From NCBI RefSeq assembly GCF_015558785.1, contig NZ_JADMOP010000004.1, positions 45,707 to 109,706 on the forward strand: DNA of 64,000 nucleotides, read 5' to 3'. The translations under genes and the position numbers were made by a program. The notes under the pieces were generated by a model. It ran no database searches. It saw only the letters and a list, made by a program, of their open reading frames with translations, and was not told the origin of the DNA. The DNA comes from Collinsella aerofaciens (GTDB lineage: Bacteria; Actinomycetota; Coriobacteriia; Coriobacteriales; Coriobacteriaceae). Numbering within the stretch: position 1 is the first letter of the stretch; each line of letters opens with the position of its first letter. Positions 8,119-15,871 of this stretch are shown here, piece by piece.

Positions 8119-8895
8119 CTAATACGTCTCTATGGGTGGCTGCTTGAGCCGCTGCGACAGCGCTCTATTGTTGGGGCAGTACCTGTCGAGCAGGGCGTGA
8201 AACCGCTGATTGTGGCTTGGCTCGAGCAAGTGGACGAGCTCGTGGGCGACAACCATGTCGAGACACTCGATGGGATAAGCGGCAAGTTCGCGTGCGATGC
8301 GAACGGCGCCGGATTTGGGTGTGCATGAGCCCCAACGCGTTTTCATGCTGCGTACGGAAACGCGGGAAACGGCGACACCCATTGCGATTTCGTATGTGCG
8401 CACCATATCGCGCAGCGCCGTGGTGACCTCGGATGCATAGAGCTGGTCGATGCGGGTCTGGAGCTCGTCGGACGTTAGGCCGTCGAGGATTGCGCGCCGC
8501 TTGGCCTGTGGGCCTTCGTCCGATTCGTCGGTACCCATAAAGCTTGCGAAGGTGGCCTGCTTGGGCCGCGGCGCGGGTGATGCAAAGTTGTGATCGAGTG
8601 CATCCTGTACCGTGATGGGCTTGCCCCAAAGTGCAATGACGGACGAGGTGCTGAGCGGCTCTCGCGCCGTCGCCTGATGTTGCTCGCGCTTGGCAAGTCG
8701 GCTGACAATCCAGGTGCTGTTGCGCTTCACAAATGCCTCGATGCGCTCGCGGCTGGCGCCGAGCGGTGCGCTGGCGTGGACCTCACCGCTTGATGTGACG
8801 CGTAGGTTGAAGTTTTTGACGCGCTTTTTGGTAACGACGACGGAGATGGGCGTCCCATCCGGTCGGGATATGGAAATCGTAAATTGCTGCGTCAA
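8119..8895 (-). CDS. YgjP/DUF45-family zinc metallopeptidase-like protein
   Basis: This 258-aa protein belongs to the YgjP-like family. The zinc motif HELVHLLEPSHNQRFH lies near the C-terminus after the family signature RWGSCTPKSGAVRIARELAAYP. The N-terminal half has the expected RVKNFNLRVTSSGEVHASAP strand region. I chose a TTG start: GAAGGA lies 6 bases upstream, while the upstream ATG codons lack a ribosome binding site. The cellular role of the family is poorly defined. A ~50-residue insertion between the halves (PAPRPKQATFASFMGTDES region) is low in conservation signs. Confidence 0.85.
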   Translation of the reverse strand: MTQQFTISISRPDGTPISVVVTKKRVKNFNLRVTSSGEVHASAPLGASRERIEAFVKRNSTWIVSRLAKREQHQATAREPLSTSSVIALWGKPITVQDALDHNFASPAPRPKQATFASFMGTDESDEGPQAKRRAILDGLTSDELQTRIDQLYASEVTTALRDMVRTYEIAMGVAVSRVSVRSMKTRWGSCTPKSGAVRIARELAAYPIECLDMVVAHELVHLLEPSHNQRFHALLDRYCPNNRALSQRLKQPPIETY

Positions 8896-8969
8896 AAGCG
8901 GTCCTTCAGATTGGGGACGGGCCGGCATGTCGACCGTTCGGCATGCCGGCCCGCTCAAGGGATGTGAAA

Positions 8970-9983
8970 TTAATAACGCTCAAAGAAGGCAAGCGCGTTG
9001 TCGCTACAGAGCTTCTGCATCACGGTCTTGCCAAAATGCTTGGAAAGCATGTTCTGGAACTCGGGCATCATGCTGGCATCGGAGAGGAAAGCGGGCACCG
9101 TGGCACCGTCCCAGTCGCCGCCGAGCGCGATGACGTCCTCGCCGCCCAGGTCGAGCCAGTGCTCGATATGTGCCGCCAGCTGGTCGAAGGTGACGTCTGC
9201 GGCGGTCTTGTCGGTTGCGTCGTTGGATAGGAACTCGCTGCAGTAGTTGAGGCCGACGATACCGCCCATGTCGCGAATGGCGCGGAACTGGTCGTCGGTG
9301 AGGTTGCGCTTGACGCTGCAGACGGTGCGGGAGTTGGAGTGGCTGGCGACGAAGGGACGCGTGGCGTGGGCGACAACCTCGTCAAAGCACTCATCGTTGA
9401 GGTGGGAGACGTCGAGTACCATGCCGGCGTGCTCCATCTGCGCAAGCGCCTCGATGCCGGCGGCGGTGAGGCCGGCGTGGGTATCGTGTCCGCTCGCGAG
9501 CGGTCCCTGCGCGTTCCAGCTGAGTGATGACATGAGTACGCCCAAGCTCTTGAGCACCTCGATCAGCGCGGGGTCCTCGGCAAAGAACGTGGCGTTTTCG
9601 ATGGTGTGGATGCAAGCGACCTTGCCGTCTTTGAGCGCAGGGCGAATGTCAGCGGTGCTGCGTACGTTGACCATGCGGTCGTGGTTGAGCATGGCCTGGC
9701 CGCTCATGTGCGCCATGATTTGCGCCTGGAAGCGCGCGGCGTGGGCGGTGGGAATCTCGTCGGGGACAAACGTGGCGAAGCACTGTGCCCACGGCGTGTT
9801 GCCGATCTTTGCGAGCGAGATGGCGCAGGCGTTGCCCTCGATGAGGTCGAAATCTTGCGGATGCGTCTCGTCGCCGGGGAAATAGCCGTCGGTGCCGGCG
9901 GTAAAGCGCAGGTCGAGATCGAGCGTGGCCCAGCCGATGCGGTCGGCGGTGTCGCAGTGTAGGTCAAATACGGGGTATGCCAT
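8970..9983 (-). CDS. Membrane dipeptidase-like M19 peptidase
   Basis: This 337-aa zinc hydrolase of the renal-dipeptidase family probably cleaves dipeptides in the cytoplasm. It begins with the metal motif FDLHCDT and contains HTIENA, a DVSHLND segment, FVASHSN and GGDWDG, all in expected family order. GGAGGAACC directly precedes the ATG chosen; the open frame extends 10 codons further without a binding site. No signal peptide is seen. Confidence 0.93.
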   Translation of the reverse strand: MAYPVFDLHCDTADRIGWATLDLDLRFTAGTDGYFPGDETHPQDFDLIEGNACAISLAKIGNTPWAQCFATFVPDEIPTAHAARFQAQIMAHMSGQAMLNHDRMVNVRSTADIRPALKDGKVACIHTIENATFFAEDPALIEVLKSLGVLMSSLSWNAQGPLASGHDTHAGLTAAGIEALAQMEHAGMVLDVSHLNDECFDEVVAHATRPFVASHSNSRTVCSVKRNLTDDQFRAIRDMGGIVGLNYCSEFLSNDATDKTAADVTFDQLAAHIEHWLDLGGEDVIALGGDWDGATVPAFLSDASMMPEFQNMLSKHFGKTVMQKLCSDNALAFFERY

Positions 9984-10103
9984 GGTTCCTCCGGTTGCAG
10001 CGTTTCTTTGCAAACTGTCATTGAATTGTATGACTAGGGTATAGTTAGCGCCATATGTTCATGGCGGCCCGCGTTGTGCGCCGCCCTTATCACGGAGGTT
10101 ACC

Positions 10104-10532
10104 ATGTCCAACCAGGGCAAGAAGGTCAAGACCCATTATCGCGGCACGCTCGACGACGGCACGCAGTTCGATAGCTCCTACGATCGCGGCGAGCCGCTGG
10201 AGTTCACCTGCGGCGCCGGCCAGATGATCAAGGGCTTCGACGCCGCCGTGGTCGACATGCAGGTGGGCGAGAAGAAGACCGTGCACATTCCTGCTGCCGA
10301 TGCCTACGGCGAGCACAATCCCGAGATGGTTCTGACCTTCCCGGCCGAACAGGTTCCCAACATCGAGCAGATCGAGAAGGGCATGAAGCTCTTCCTGTCC
10401 ACGCCGAGCGGCATGCCCGTCCCCGCCGTGGTCATCGACGTGACGCCCGAGGCCGTGACGCTCGACGCCAACCACGAGCTTGCCGGCAAGGATCTCAACT
10501 TTGATATCGAGCTTGTTGAGGTCGAGGGTTAG
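10104..10532 (+). CDS. SlyD-like FKBP peptidyl-prolyl isomerase
   Basis: This 142-aa FKBP-type isomerase/chaperone has an N-terminal FKBP half (KKVKTHYRGTLDDGTQFDSS) followed by the inserted chaperone flap (AADAYGEHNPEMVLTFPAEQVP), the SlyD arrangement. The His/Cys-rich nickel tail of E. coli SlyD is missing. The start was chosen at MSNQGKK, with CGGAGG 7 bases upstream. The next gene begins 3 nt after the stop and resembles nickel chaperone UreE, so the pair may act in metal delivery. Confidence 0.9.
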   Translation: MSNQGKKVKTHYRGTLDDGTQFDSSYDRGEPLEFTCGAGQMIKGFDAAVVDMQVGEKKTVHIPAADAYGEHNPEMVLTFPAEQVPNIEQIEKGMKLFLSTPSGMPVPAVVIDVTPEAVTLDANHELAGKDLNFDIELVEVEG

Positions 10533-10535
10533 AGT

Positions 10536-11114
10536 ATGCCTGAACGCTTGGTTTCGACGACATGCTTGGGAAATCTCAACGATCCGTCCTATGAACTCCT
10601 GCTTCGCCGGAAGTTGGGCGGCGTCTTTGAAGTTGACGAGCTGCTGCTCGATTGGGACCAGGCTGATGTGTACGCGTTTGTGGGCGTGACGGAGCTGGGG
10701 CGCACGGTCGATGTTCGGCTGGATGCTGCCGACGGCGGTCGTCTTGCCGACGGCGACGTGCTCGCCATCGACCGTTCGGGCATGGTGCCCGTGGCGGTTG
10801 TCGTGCGCCTGCGCAGCGCCGAGGTCTATTTGGTCGAAGTCGACCGCATGGACCCGATTGCGCTCGCGCATACATGCTGGGAGATTGGCAATATGCACGC
10901 GCCGCTTTTCCGAGGCGATTCGGACGAGCATACCGTGCGCATGTATACGCCGGTGCAGCCTGTTTTGGGCCGCATGCTCCGAGGCGTCGAGGGTGTTCGG
11001 CTCTCGGTGGTTACCCGTGAACTCGATGCGGGCCGGCGCTTTGCGTCGAGTGCGGCGGATGCCGTTGTGAGTATGGCTCCAGACTTTACGATCGTAAAGA
11101 AGGCGCGCGGTTAA
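10536..11114 (+). CDS. UreE-like metallochaperone family protein
   Basis: This 192-aa protein has a two-part layout like the urease accessory protein UreE: an N-terminal beta domain (LGRTVDVRLDAADGGRLADGDVLAIDRSG) and a C-terminal domain with WEIGNMHAPLF. In UreE the matching GNRHxPL motif carries the conserved nickel-binding His. The His-rich C-terminal tail is absent. No urease gene is in the window. Its tight coupling to a SlyD-like gene suggests nickel handling for another enzyme; this is inference. The residues that match are few, so the family call is moderate. Confidence 0.6.
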   Translation: MPERLVSTTCLGNLNDPSYELLLRRKLGGVFEVDELLLDWDQADVYAFVGVTELGRTVDVRLDAADGGRLADGDVLAIDRSGMVPVAVVVRLRSAEVYLVEVDRMDPIALAHTCWEIGNMHAPLFRGDSDEHTVRMYTPVQPVLGRMLRGVEGVRLSVVTRELDAGRRFASSAADAVVSMAPDFTIVKKARG

Positions 11115-11125
11115 CGTGCGTATGA

Positions 11126-11168
11126 GCAAGACGGACTTTGAGAGGCAACTATTCAAAGTCCGTCTTGC
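11126..11168. repeat. Perfect 16-bp stem hairpin between ureE-like and HAD genes
   Basis: GCAAGACGGACTTTGA pairs perfectly with 11153-11168 around an 11-nt loop. There is no following T run, so it may be an attenuator or processing hairpin rather than a canonical terminator. It shows that the open frame upstream of the HAD ATG at 11200 is not coding. Confidence 0.8.
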
Positions 11169-11199
11169 TGTTGATGAGGTGCTTTGGGGGGGAAAGCGT

Positions 11200-11997
11200 A
11201 TGGGTCTTGAGGGAATCAAGCTGATTGCATGCGATTTGGACGGCACGTTGCTGCATCCGGGGGAGCGCGAGCCGCGTTCCGAGGCCTTTGAGCTCATCGA
11301 CGAGCTGCATCGTCGCGGCATTGTGTTTATGCCGGCGAGTGGCCGTCAATATGCGAGCTTGCGCTACCTGTTTGCCCCGGTGGCCGATGAGCTCGCCTAT
11401 GTATGCGAAAACGGAGCTCTGGTGATGAGCGAGGGGCGTGCCGTTGTCAAGCGTTCCATGGAGCGCAGCCTTGCTATGGATATCGCGAATGCCGTGGTTG
11501 CGTATCCCCATGCCGACGTGACCCTTTCGTGTGAGGGGCACCTCTACACCATGAGCGGCAACGATGCGTTCGTCGACCATTTGCGCTATGAGGTCCACTG
11601 CGATGTGGCGGTTGTCGACCGTCCCGAGGACATCGACGAGGACGTCATTAAGATTGCCTTCCAGACGCCTGAGGTGGATCAGCCGGCGGCCCTGGATTAT
11701 TTCGAGCGCCTCTTTAGCGACCGTGTCGACGTGATGACGTCGGGAACCGAATGGACGGACTTTATCGGTTTTGGTTCGGGCAAGGGCTCCGCGCTTGCCG
11801 ATTACGGTCGTGCCCTGGGGATTTCGCCCGATGAGATGATGGCGTTTGGCGATAACGAAAACGACCGCGACATGCTCAACGTCGTAGGCCATCCTTATCT
11901 CATGGAGAGCTGCAATCCCTCTATGCGTGGCATCAACGACCGCGTCCGCTACGTGCGCACGGTCGAAGAAGAACTGCATCGCCTGCTCGCCGAGTAA
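11200..11997 (+). CDS. Cof-type HAD-superfamily phosphatase
   Basis: This 265-aa cytoplasmic phosphatase of the Cof/YidA class has motif I DLDGTLL near residue 11, motif II PASGR near 45, a cap region, the Lys in GSGKGSAL and motif IV FGDNENDRDML. Substrates of the class are sugar phosphates or flavin nucleotides; none can be assigned. ATG at 11200 follows GGGGGGAAAG. A 16-bp hairpin lies just upstream. Confidence 0.9.
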   Translation: MGLEGIKLIACDLDGTLLHPGEREPRSEAFELIDELHRRGIVFMPASGRQYASLRYLFAPVADELAYVCENGALVMSEGRAVVKRSMERSLAMDIANAVVAYPHADVTLSCEGHLYTMSGNDAFVDHLRYEVHCDVAVVDRPEDIDEDVIKIAFQTPEVDQPAALDYFERLFSDRVDVMTSGTEWTDFIGFGSGKGSALADYGRALGISPDEMMAFGDNENDRDMLNVVGHPYLMESCNPSMRGINDRVRYVRTVEEELHRLLAE

Positions 11998-12073
11998 ATA
12001 TTTGGGACATGCCTAGAAATGTGCTGTTTGCTGTAGCAGATGGGCAAGTAGATTTGCGGGCATGCCCCTAAGG

Positions 12074-12454
12074 CTACCGACAGTCGGGGCAGAGTCCTTC
12101 AAAGATGGTGTAGTGCGAGGTGACGTCCCATCCAATTAGCTCGGATACCTCGGTATCGAGCTCGGTATCGAAGGGGAGCGCTACATCGACGACGCGGCTG
12201 CACGAGGTACAGATGACATGCGCATGCGGTTCGGTGGTGCGATCGAAACGGCTCCCGCCCGGTGTCTTGATGGAGAGGATCTCGCCGGCATCGGCCAAGA
12301 GGTTGAGGTTGCGGTAGACCGTGCCGCGACTGATCTTGTCATCCTGTTCGCGCACGGCGTTGTAGATTTCATCGGCGGTGGGATGGTTATAGCTTTGGCG
12401 CACGGCGTCAAGAACCAGCTTTCGCTGCCTGGTATTCCTTCTTTGCACCGCCAT
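12074..12454 (-). CDS. Fur-family regulator (PerR/Fur-like)
   Basis: This 126-aa metal-dependent repressor has an N-terminal winged helix (RNTRQRKLVLDAV to SRGTVYRNLNLLADAG) followed by the dimerisation/metal domain with HAHVICTSC and the C-terminal CPDC, giving the two CxxC zinc pairs of structural zinc in Fur/PerR. The metal sensed cannot be decided. An imperfect palindrome TTAG...CTAA lies at about 12500-12520 upstream and could be a self-operator. It is last in a minus-strand run after acylphosphatase. Confidence 0.9.
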   Translation of the reverse strand: MAVQRRNTRQRKLVLDAVRQSYNHPTADEIYNAVREQDDKISRGTVYRNLNLLADAGEILSIKTPGGSRFDRTTEPHAHVICTSCSRVVDVALPFDTELDTEVSELIGWDVTSHYTIFEGLCPDCR

Positions 12455-12515
12455 GCGCCTCGCCTCTTTTCTATCAACGGTCGTAGGTAAATGATACCGT
12501 ATTTAGCACACAATA

Positions 12516-12926
12516 CTAATAATGAGGACTAAAACCATCCTCGTTGGCAAGCGGGGTGCGAGTCTGGGCGTCTACAAGGCGAAAACGTGTCCCCATGCGC
12601 TCGTAGGAGGCATGAAGCGCCTCGAGCTGAGACACGATGTTTGCCGGCGTGCCCTGTAGCTCCATCTCAACCGAGCCGTCTTCCATGTTACGCACCCAGC
12701 CGGTGAGTGCGCGTGCCTGCGCGAGGTTGGTGTTGGTAAAGCGGAAACCGACGCCCTGGACCTGCCCCTCCCACCGCAGGAAATAGCGCTGCGGGGCGTC
12801 CTGAGCGACCTCGTCGCTTGCGAGCACGGTGAGCCTACGGCGCAGCTCGAGCTCGACGCCAGAAGGCTTTTGGGGTTCGCGGCTGCCGACGGCGACGCCC
12901 GAGAAAAGCTTGTCGAAAAAACCCAT
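12516..12926 (-). CDS. Acylphosphatase with N-terminal extension
   Basis: The enzyme hydrolyses acylphosphates such as acetyl phosphate. The acylphosphatase domain occupies about residues 45-136, with GQVQGVGFRF (catalytic Arg in the loop) and GWVRNMEDGSVEMELQG. The normal size is ~90 aa; here ~45 additional polar residues precede it. It starts 2 nt after the upstream oxidoreductase stop, so both are cotranscribed. Confidence 0.92.
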   Translation of the reverse strand: MGFFDKLFSGVAVGSREPQKPSGVELELRRRLTVLASDEVAQDAPQRYFLRWEGQVQGVGFRFTNTNLAQARALTGWVRNMEDGSVEMELQGTPANIVSQLEALHASYERMGTRFRLVDAQTRTPLANEDGFSPHY

Positions 12927-12928
12927 CG

Positions 12929-14035
12929 CTATGCCTGCTTGTTAGAGTCGGCGGGGAAGGCGATGCCCGCCTGCTGGCGCACGGCATCCATGATACGCAG
13001 CGACACGAGCGTGACATCGCGGTAGTGTCCGAGTTCGTGGCGTCCTGTCGGCGTTTCCCAAATCTCATCTTTAACGTGATGAACGCCGTCGATGGCGGTG
13101 ATAAAGTCCGCGAGCTCGTATTCCATGGTGTTGCTTGACTTGGGAAGGTCGAGCGCGCGTCCGTTGTTGCCTTGCTCGCGCGGCGCCTCGGTCGCCGATC
13201 CGCGCACGACGTCACCGCGATAGTCGATGCGTACGTTGCGGGGCGTCGACAGGTGGTCAATCTGGATGGTGCCGCGCTCGCCTTCGATTTGCGAGGGCAG
13301 CAGATCGTTGGTGATCTTTGAATGCGCAAGTTCGACAGAGATGCGGCCTCCGCCATAGTTGGCGAGAATGGAGCCGCAGCCGTCGATGGGGCCATGGGTG
13401 AGCTCTTGCGTTGAGGGGTCGAGCAGCGTGGTCATGCTGGTGAGACCGGAGGGCATGCCGAAGATCTCGACCATGGGCTCGACGGTATAGACGCCGATGT
13501 CCATGAGGGAGCCCGAGGCCATGTGGCAGTCGAAGATATTGGTGGCGCGCCCCGCGAGAACCTCGTTGTAGCGCGAGGAATATTTGCCAAAGCGCAATGA
13601 GGCGCGGCGGATGGGCACAATCTCGCCCAGGGCGTCCTCGACGGCGTGGAAAGCGGGGTCATGGAGCGGGCGCATGGCCTCGAGGGCTACGACGCCCGCC
13701 GCCTCGGCTGCACGAAAGACCTCGAGCGCCTGCGCCTCGGTGGCACAAAAGGGCTTTTCGACGATAACGTGCTTGCCGCCGGCGATACAGGCGAGCGCCT
13801 GCTCGTAGTGGAGCGCATTGGGGCTGCCGATGTAGACGGCGTCGACGTCGGCAGCGGACGCAAGCTCGTCAAGCGCGGTGAAGTTACGCTCGCCGCCGTG
13901 CTTAGTGGTGAAGGCGGCGCCGCGATCTGCATCGCGCGAGAGCGTGCCCACAAACGCGGCTTGGTCGTTGGCGTTGACGACCTGGATAAAGTCGTCGGTA
14001 ATCATGGATGTGCCGATGGTCGCTATACGCAGCAT
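12929..14035 (-). CDS. Gfo/Idh/MocA-family NAD(P)-dependent oxidoreductase
   Basis: This 368-aa protein has an N-terminal Rossmann fold (IATIGTSMITDDF), the catalytic EKPF motif near residue 95 and the C-terminal alpha/beta domain (SGSLMDIGVY). The family oxidises or reduces sugars, inositols and related polyols; the substrate is unknown. GAGGGGG lies 4 bases before ATG. It is first in an apparent operon with acylphosphatase and the Fur-family gene. Confidence 0.92.
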   Translation of the reverse strand: MLRIATIGTSMITDDFIQVVNANDQAAFVGTLSRDADRGAAFTTKHGGERNFTALDELASAADVDAVYIGSPNALHYEQALACIAGGKHVIVEKPFCATEAQALEVFRAAEAAGVVALEAMRPLHDPAFHAVEDALGEIVPIRRASLRFGKYSSRYNEVLAGRATNIFDCHMASGSLMDIGVYTVEPMVEIFGMPSGLTSMTTLLDPSTQELTHGPIDGCGSILANYGGGRISVELAHSKITNDLLPSQIEGERGTIQIDHLSTPRNVRIDYRGDVVRGSATEAPREQGNNGRALDLPKSSNTMEYELADFITAIDGVHHVKDEIWETPTGRHELGHYRDVTLVSLRIMDAVRQQAGIAFPADSNKQA

Positions 14036-14110
14036 GTATCCCCCTCGTGCCGTTCGGTTTATAGGATGAGTGTAGCGCGAGGGGGCAGGAAATAGCGTGC
14101 GAAAACGCCG

Positions 14111-14596
14111 TTACAGGTCGCTCTCGTTAAAGCCGGTGTCGATATCGAGGTTGCTGCCGTCGGCCGCCGTGGTGGCAAGCTCGTCACAGCGCTCGTTGAG
14201 CTCGTGGCCGGCGTGGCCCTTAACCCAGATGAACTCCACTTTGTGCTTGCTCTTTGCGGTGAGCAGGCGCTCCCACAGATCGCGGTTCTTGACAGGCTGC
14301 TTGTTGGCGGTCTTCCATCCGCGCTTTTTCCAGCCGTCAATCCAGTGCTTGTTAAAGGCGTTGACGACGTACTGCGAGTCGGAATGAACTTCGACCTCGC
14401 AGGGGCGGTTGAGCGCCTCGAGTGCCACGATAACGGCCATGAGCTCCATGCGGTTGTTGGTGGTCTTGGCGTAGCCGCGCGAAAGCTCAGAGGTGAAGGT
14501 CTTGCCGGCGGGGTTGGTGTATTTGAGCACGGCGCCGTAGCCGCCGCGTCCCGGATTTGATCGGGCCGAGCCGTCGGTATAGATGATGACCTTCAC
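14111..14596 (-). CDS. rnhA: Ribonuclease HI
   Basis: This 161-aa enzyme degrades RNA in RNA:DNA hybrids. The catalytic acidic residues are visible: [11 protein letters not shown] near residue 6, [12 protein letters not shown] near 48, VHSDSQYV near 70 and the late [15 protein letters not shown] basic handle-like KKRGWK segment is present. The GTG start is preceded by AAAGGAAC; the longer frame reading from 14647 lacks a site. Confidence 0.95.
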   Translation of the reverse strand: MKVIIYTDGSARSNPGRGGYGAVLKYTNPAGKTFTSELSRGYAKTTNNRMELMAVIVALEALNRPCEVEVHSDSQYVVNAFNKHWIDGWKKRGWKTANKQPVKNRDLWERLLTAKSKHKVEFIWVKGHAGHELNERCDELATTAADGSNLDIDTGFNESDL

Positions 14597-14659
14597 ATGG
14601 TTCCTTTCGTTGGGTACGTTTCGCGTGAGTGACCATTGTAGCGCCATGCCCGCCGGGGG

Positions 14660-15598
14660 CTAGCAATCTACGATTTCTACCCCGTCTTCCGACAGTTGGT
14701 TGGCATGGATGATGCGGTTGAGCTCGTCGAGGTATTGCTGCAAGAGGGGAGAGGGCTTGCGGTCGTCATGCATGATGTAGCCCACATGCATCGTCGGGGC
14801 GTCTGCCAGGGGGATCGAGGCCATGCCCCACTGCATTTCGCTGGAGAGTACGCCGGTCGACAGCGCATAGCCGTTCGAGGTGATAAGCAGGTTGGTGAGC
14901 GTCCCGCGGTCGGATACGCGGATATTGCGGTTGCAGGGAATATAGCTAAACGGTTCCTCGGCGTAATAGAAGGAGTTCGAGGTGCCTTGCTCAAAGCTGT
15001 AGCGCGTATAGGGCGTGAGGTCGGCAAGGGACAGCTGCGAACGGCGTGCGAGCGGGTGGCGTTCGCTGACGAACACGTGGACTTTTGCATCAAAGAGGGG
15101 ATGAAAGCTCGCTCGGGCATCGGTAAAGGCCTTCTGCAAGACACGGGTATTAAAGTCATCCAGATAGAGGATGCCGATATCGCTGCGAAACGCGCGCACG
15201 TCGTCGATAATCTGCGCTGTGGTGGTCTCGCGCATGATGAACTCGAACTTGCTGTCGCGGCAGCGCTCGACTACGTTGACAAAGGCCTCGACCGAAAAGG
15301 CGTAGTGTTGGGCGGAAATGGCGAGGCGGGCTTGCGGGGTACCGCCGTCCTCGTAGCGGGCCTCGAGCATGTCGGCCTGCTCTACGACCTGGCGTGCATA
15401 ACCCAAAAGCTCGGTGCCGTCGTTGGTGAGTGCAACACCGCGGCTGGAGCGCGTAAAGATTTCGATATGAAGCTCCTGCTCCAGGCTTTTGACGGCATTG
15501 GAGATATTGGACTGTGCCGTATAGAGGCGCTGGGCTGCGGCGTTGATCGAACCGGACTCTGCCACGGCGATCAAAAAGCGAAGCTGTTGGAGGGTCAT
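14660..15598 (-). CDS. LysR-family transcriptional regulator
   Basis: This 312-aa regulator has an N-terminal winged helix-turn-helix (LQQLRFLIAVAESGSINAAAQRLYTAQSNISNAVKSLEQELH) and a periplasmic-binding-protein-like effector domain from about residue 90. It is divergent from metY, and a T-N11-A type palindrome lies at its own start. A role in methionine/cysteine control is therefore likely, as with other LysR regulators next to sulfur genes. Confidence 0.93.
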   Translation of the reverse strand: MTLQQLRFLIAVAESGSINAAAQRLYTAQSNISNAVKSLEQELHIEIFTRSSRGVALTNDGTELLGYARQVVEQADMLEARYEDGGTPQARLAISAQHYAFSVEAFVNVVERCRDSKFEFIMRETTTAQIIDDVRAFRSDIGILYLDDFNTRVLQKAFTDARASFHPLFDAKVHVFVSERHPLARRSQLSLADLTPYTRYSFEQGTSNSFYYAEEPFSYIPCNRNIRVSDRGTLTNLLITSNGYALSTGVLSSEMQWGMASIPLADAPTMHVGYIMHDDRKPSPLLQQYLDELNRIIHANQLSEDGVEIVDC

Positions 15599-15618
15599 CG
15601 GCGCCCGTCCTTTCGAGT

Positions 15619-15639
15619 GTTATCTATAAAACCGATAAC
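15619..15639. promoter_or_regulatory. LysR-type operator candidate
   Basis: GTTATC and GATAAC form a perfect inverted repeat separated by 9 bp, about 20 bp upstream of the lysR ATG. This is the usual architecture of an autoregulatory LysR site in a divergent promoter region. Confidence 0.6.
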
Positions 15640-15702
15640 AGGTTAGCGCTTTAAAGTGATTGACCGAGGAAAACAATGCTCGTACTATTCAAAACACACA
15701 AA

Positions 15703-15802
15703 GACGGTAGGTAATTAAGCCAACTACGGAACCGGGATGCGAAAGGAGGCCCGCATATGAATTGCTTACCAAGACGAATGCCGGGCTCCTGTTTGCGCCC
15801 GT
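15703..15802 (+). promoter_or_regulatory. metY leader with alternative stem-loops (attenuator candidate)
   Basis: Mutually exclusive pairings can be drawn. A small hairpin pairs ATGCG with CGCAT around AAAGGAGGCC. The downstream hairpin pairs AGGAGGCCCGCAT (15745-15757) with ATGCCGGGCTCCT (15778-15790), allowing one bulge per side. An outer pairing joins GACGG to CCGTC. A 17-codon open frame with a strong ribosome binding site lies inside. This resembles a translation-coupled attenuator; it does not match the SAM riboswitch sequences I know. Confidence 0.5.
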
Positions 15803-15810
15803 CGGCGTGA
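15757..15810 (+). CDS. Candidate cysteine-containing leader peptide
   Basis: The 17-codon frame encodes MNCLPRRMPGSCLRPSA and ends in TGA. AAAGGAGG lies 7 bases before ATG, a better site than many genes here. Cys occurs at positions 3 and 12. The frame overlaps the hairpin that could control metY, so ribosome stalling at Cys or Met codons could select between stems. The function is inferred from position only. Confidence 0.5.
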   Translation: MNCLPRRMPGSCLRPSA

Positions 15811-15871
15811 TCAGGAGACAGCGACTCACTTCTCTTACTCTTATTACTTTTGTTCGATCAAGGAGATCATC

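Noticed and set aside
15703-15802. SAM or T-box riboswitch in the metY leader
   Set aside because: The conserved cores of SAM-I/SAM-IV and the T-box tRNA-binding sequence are not present.
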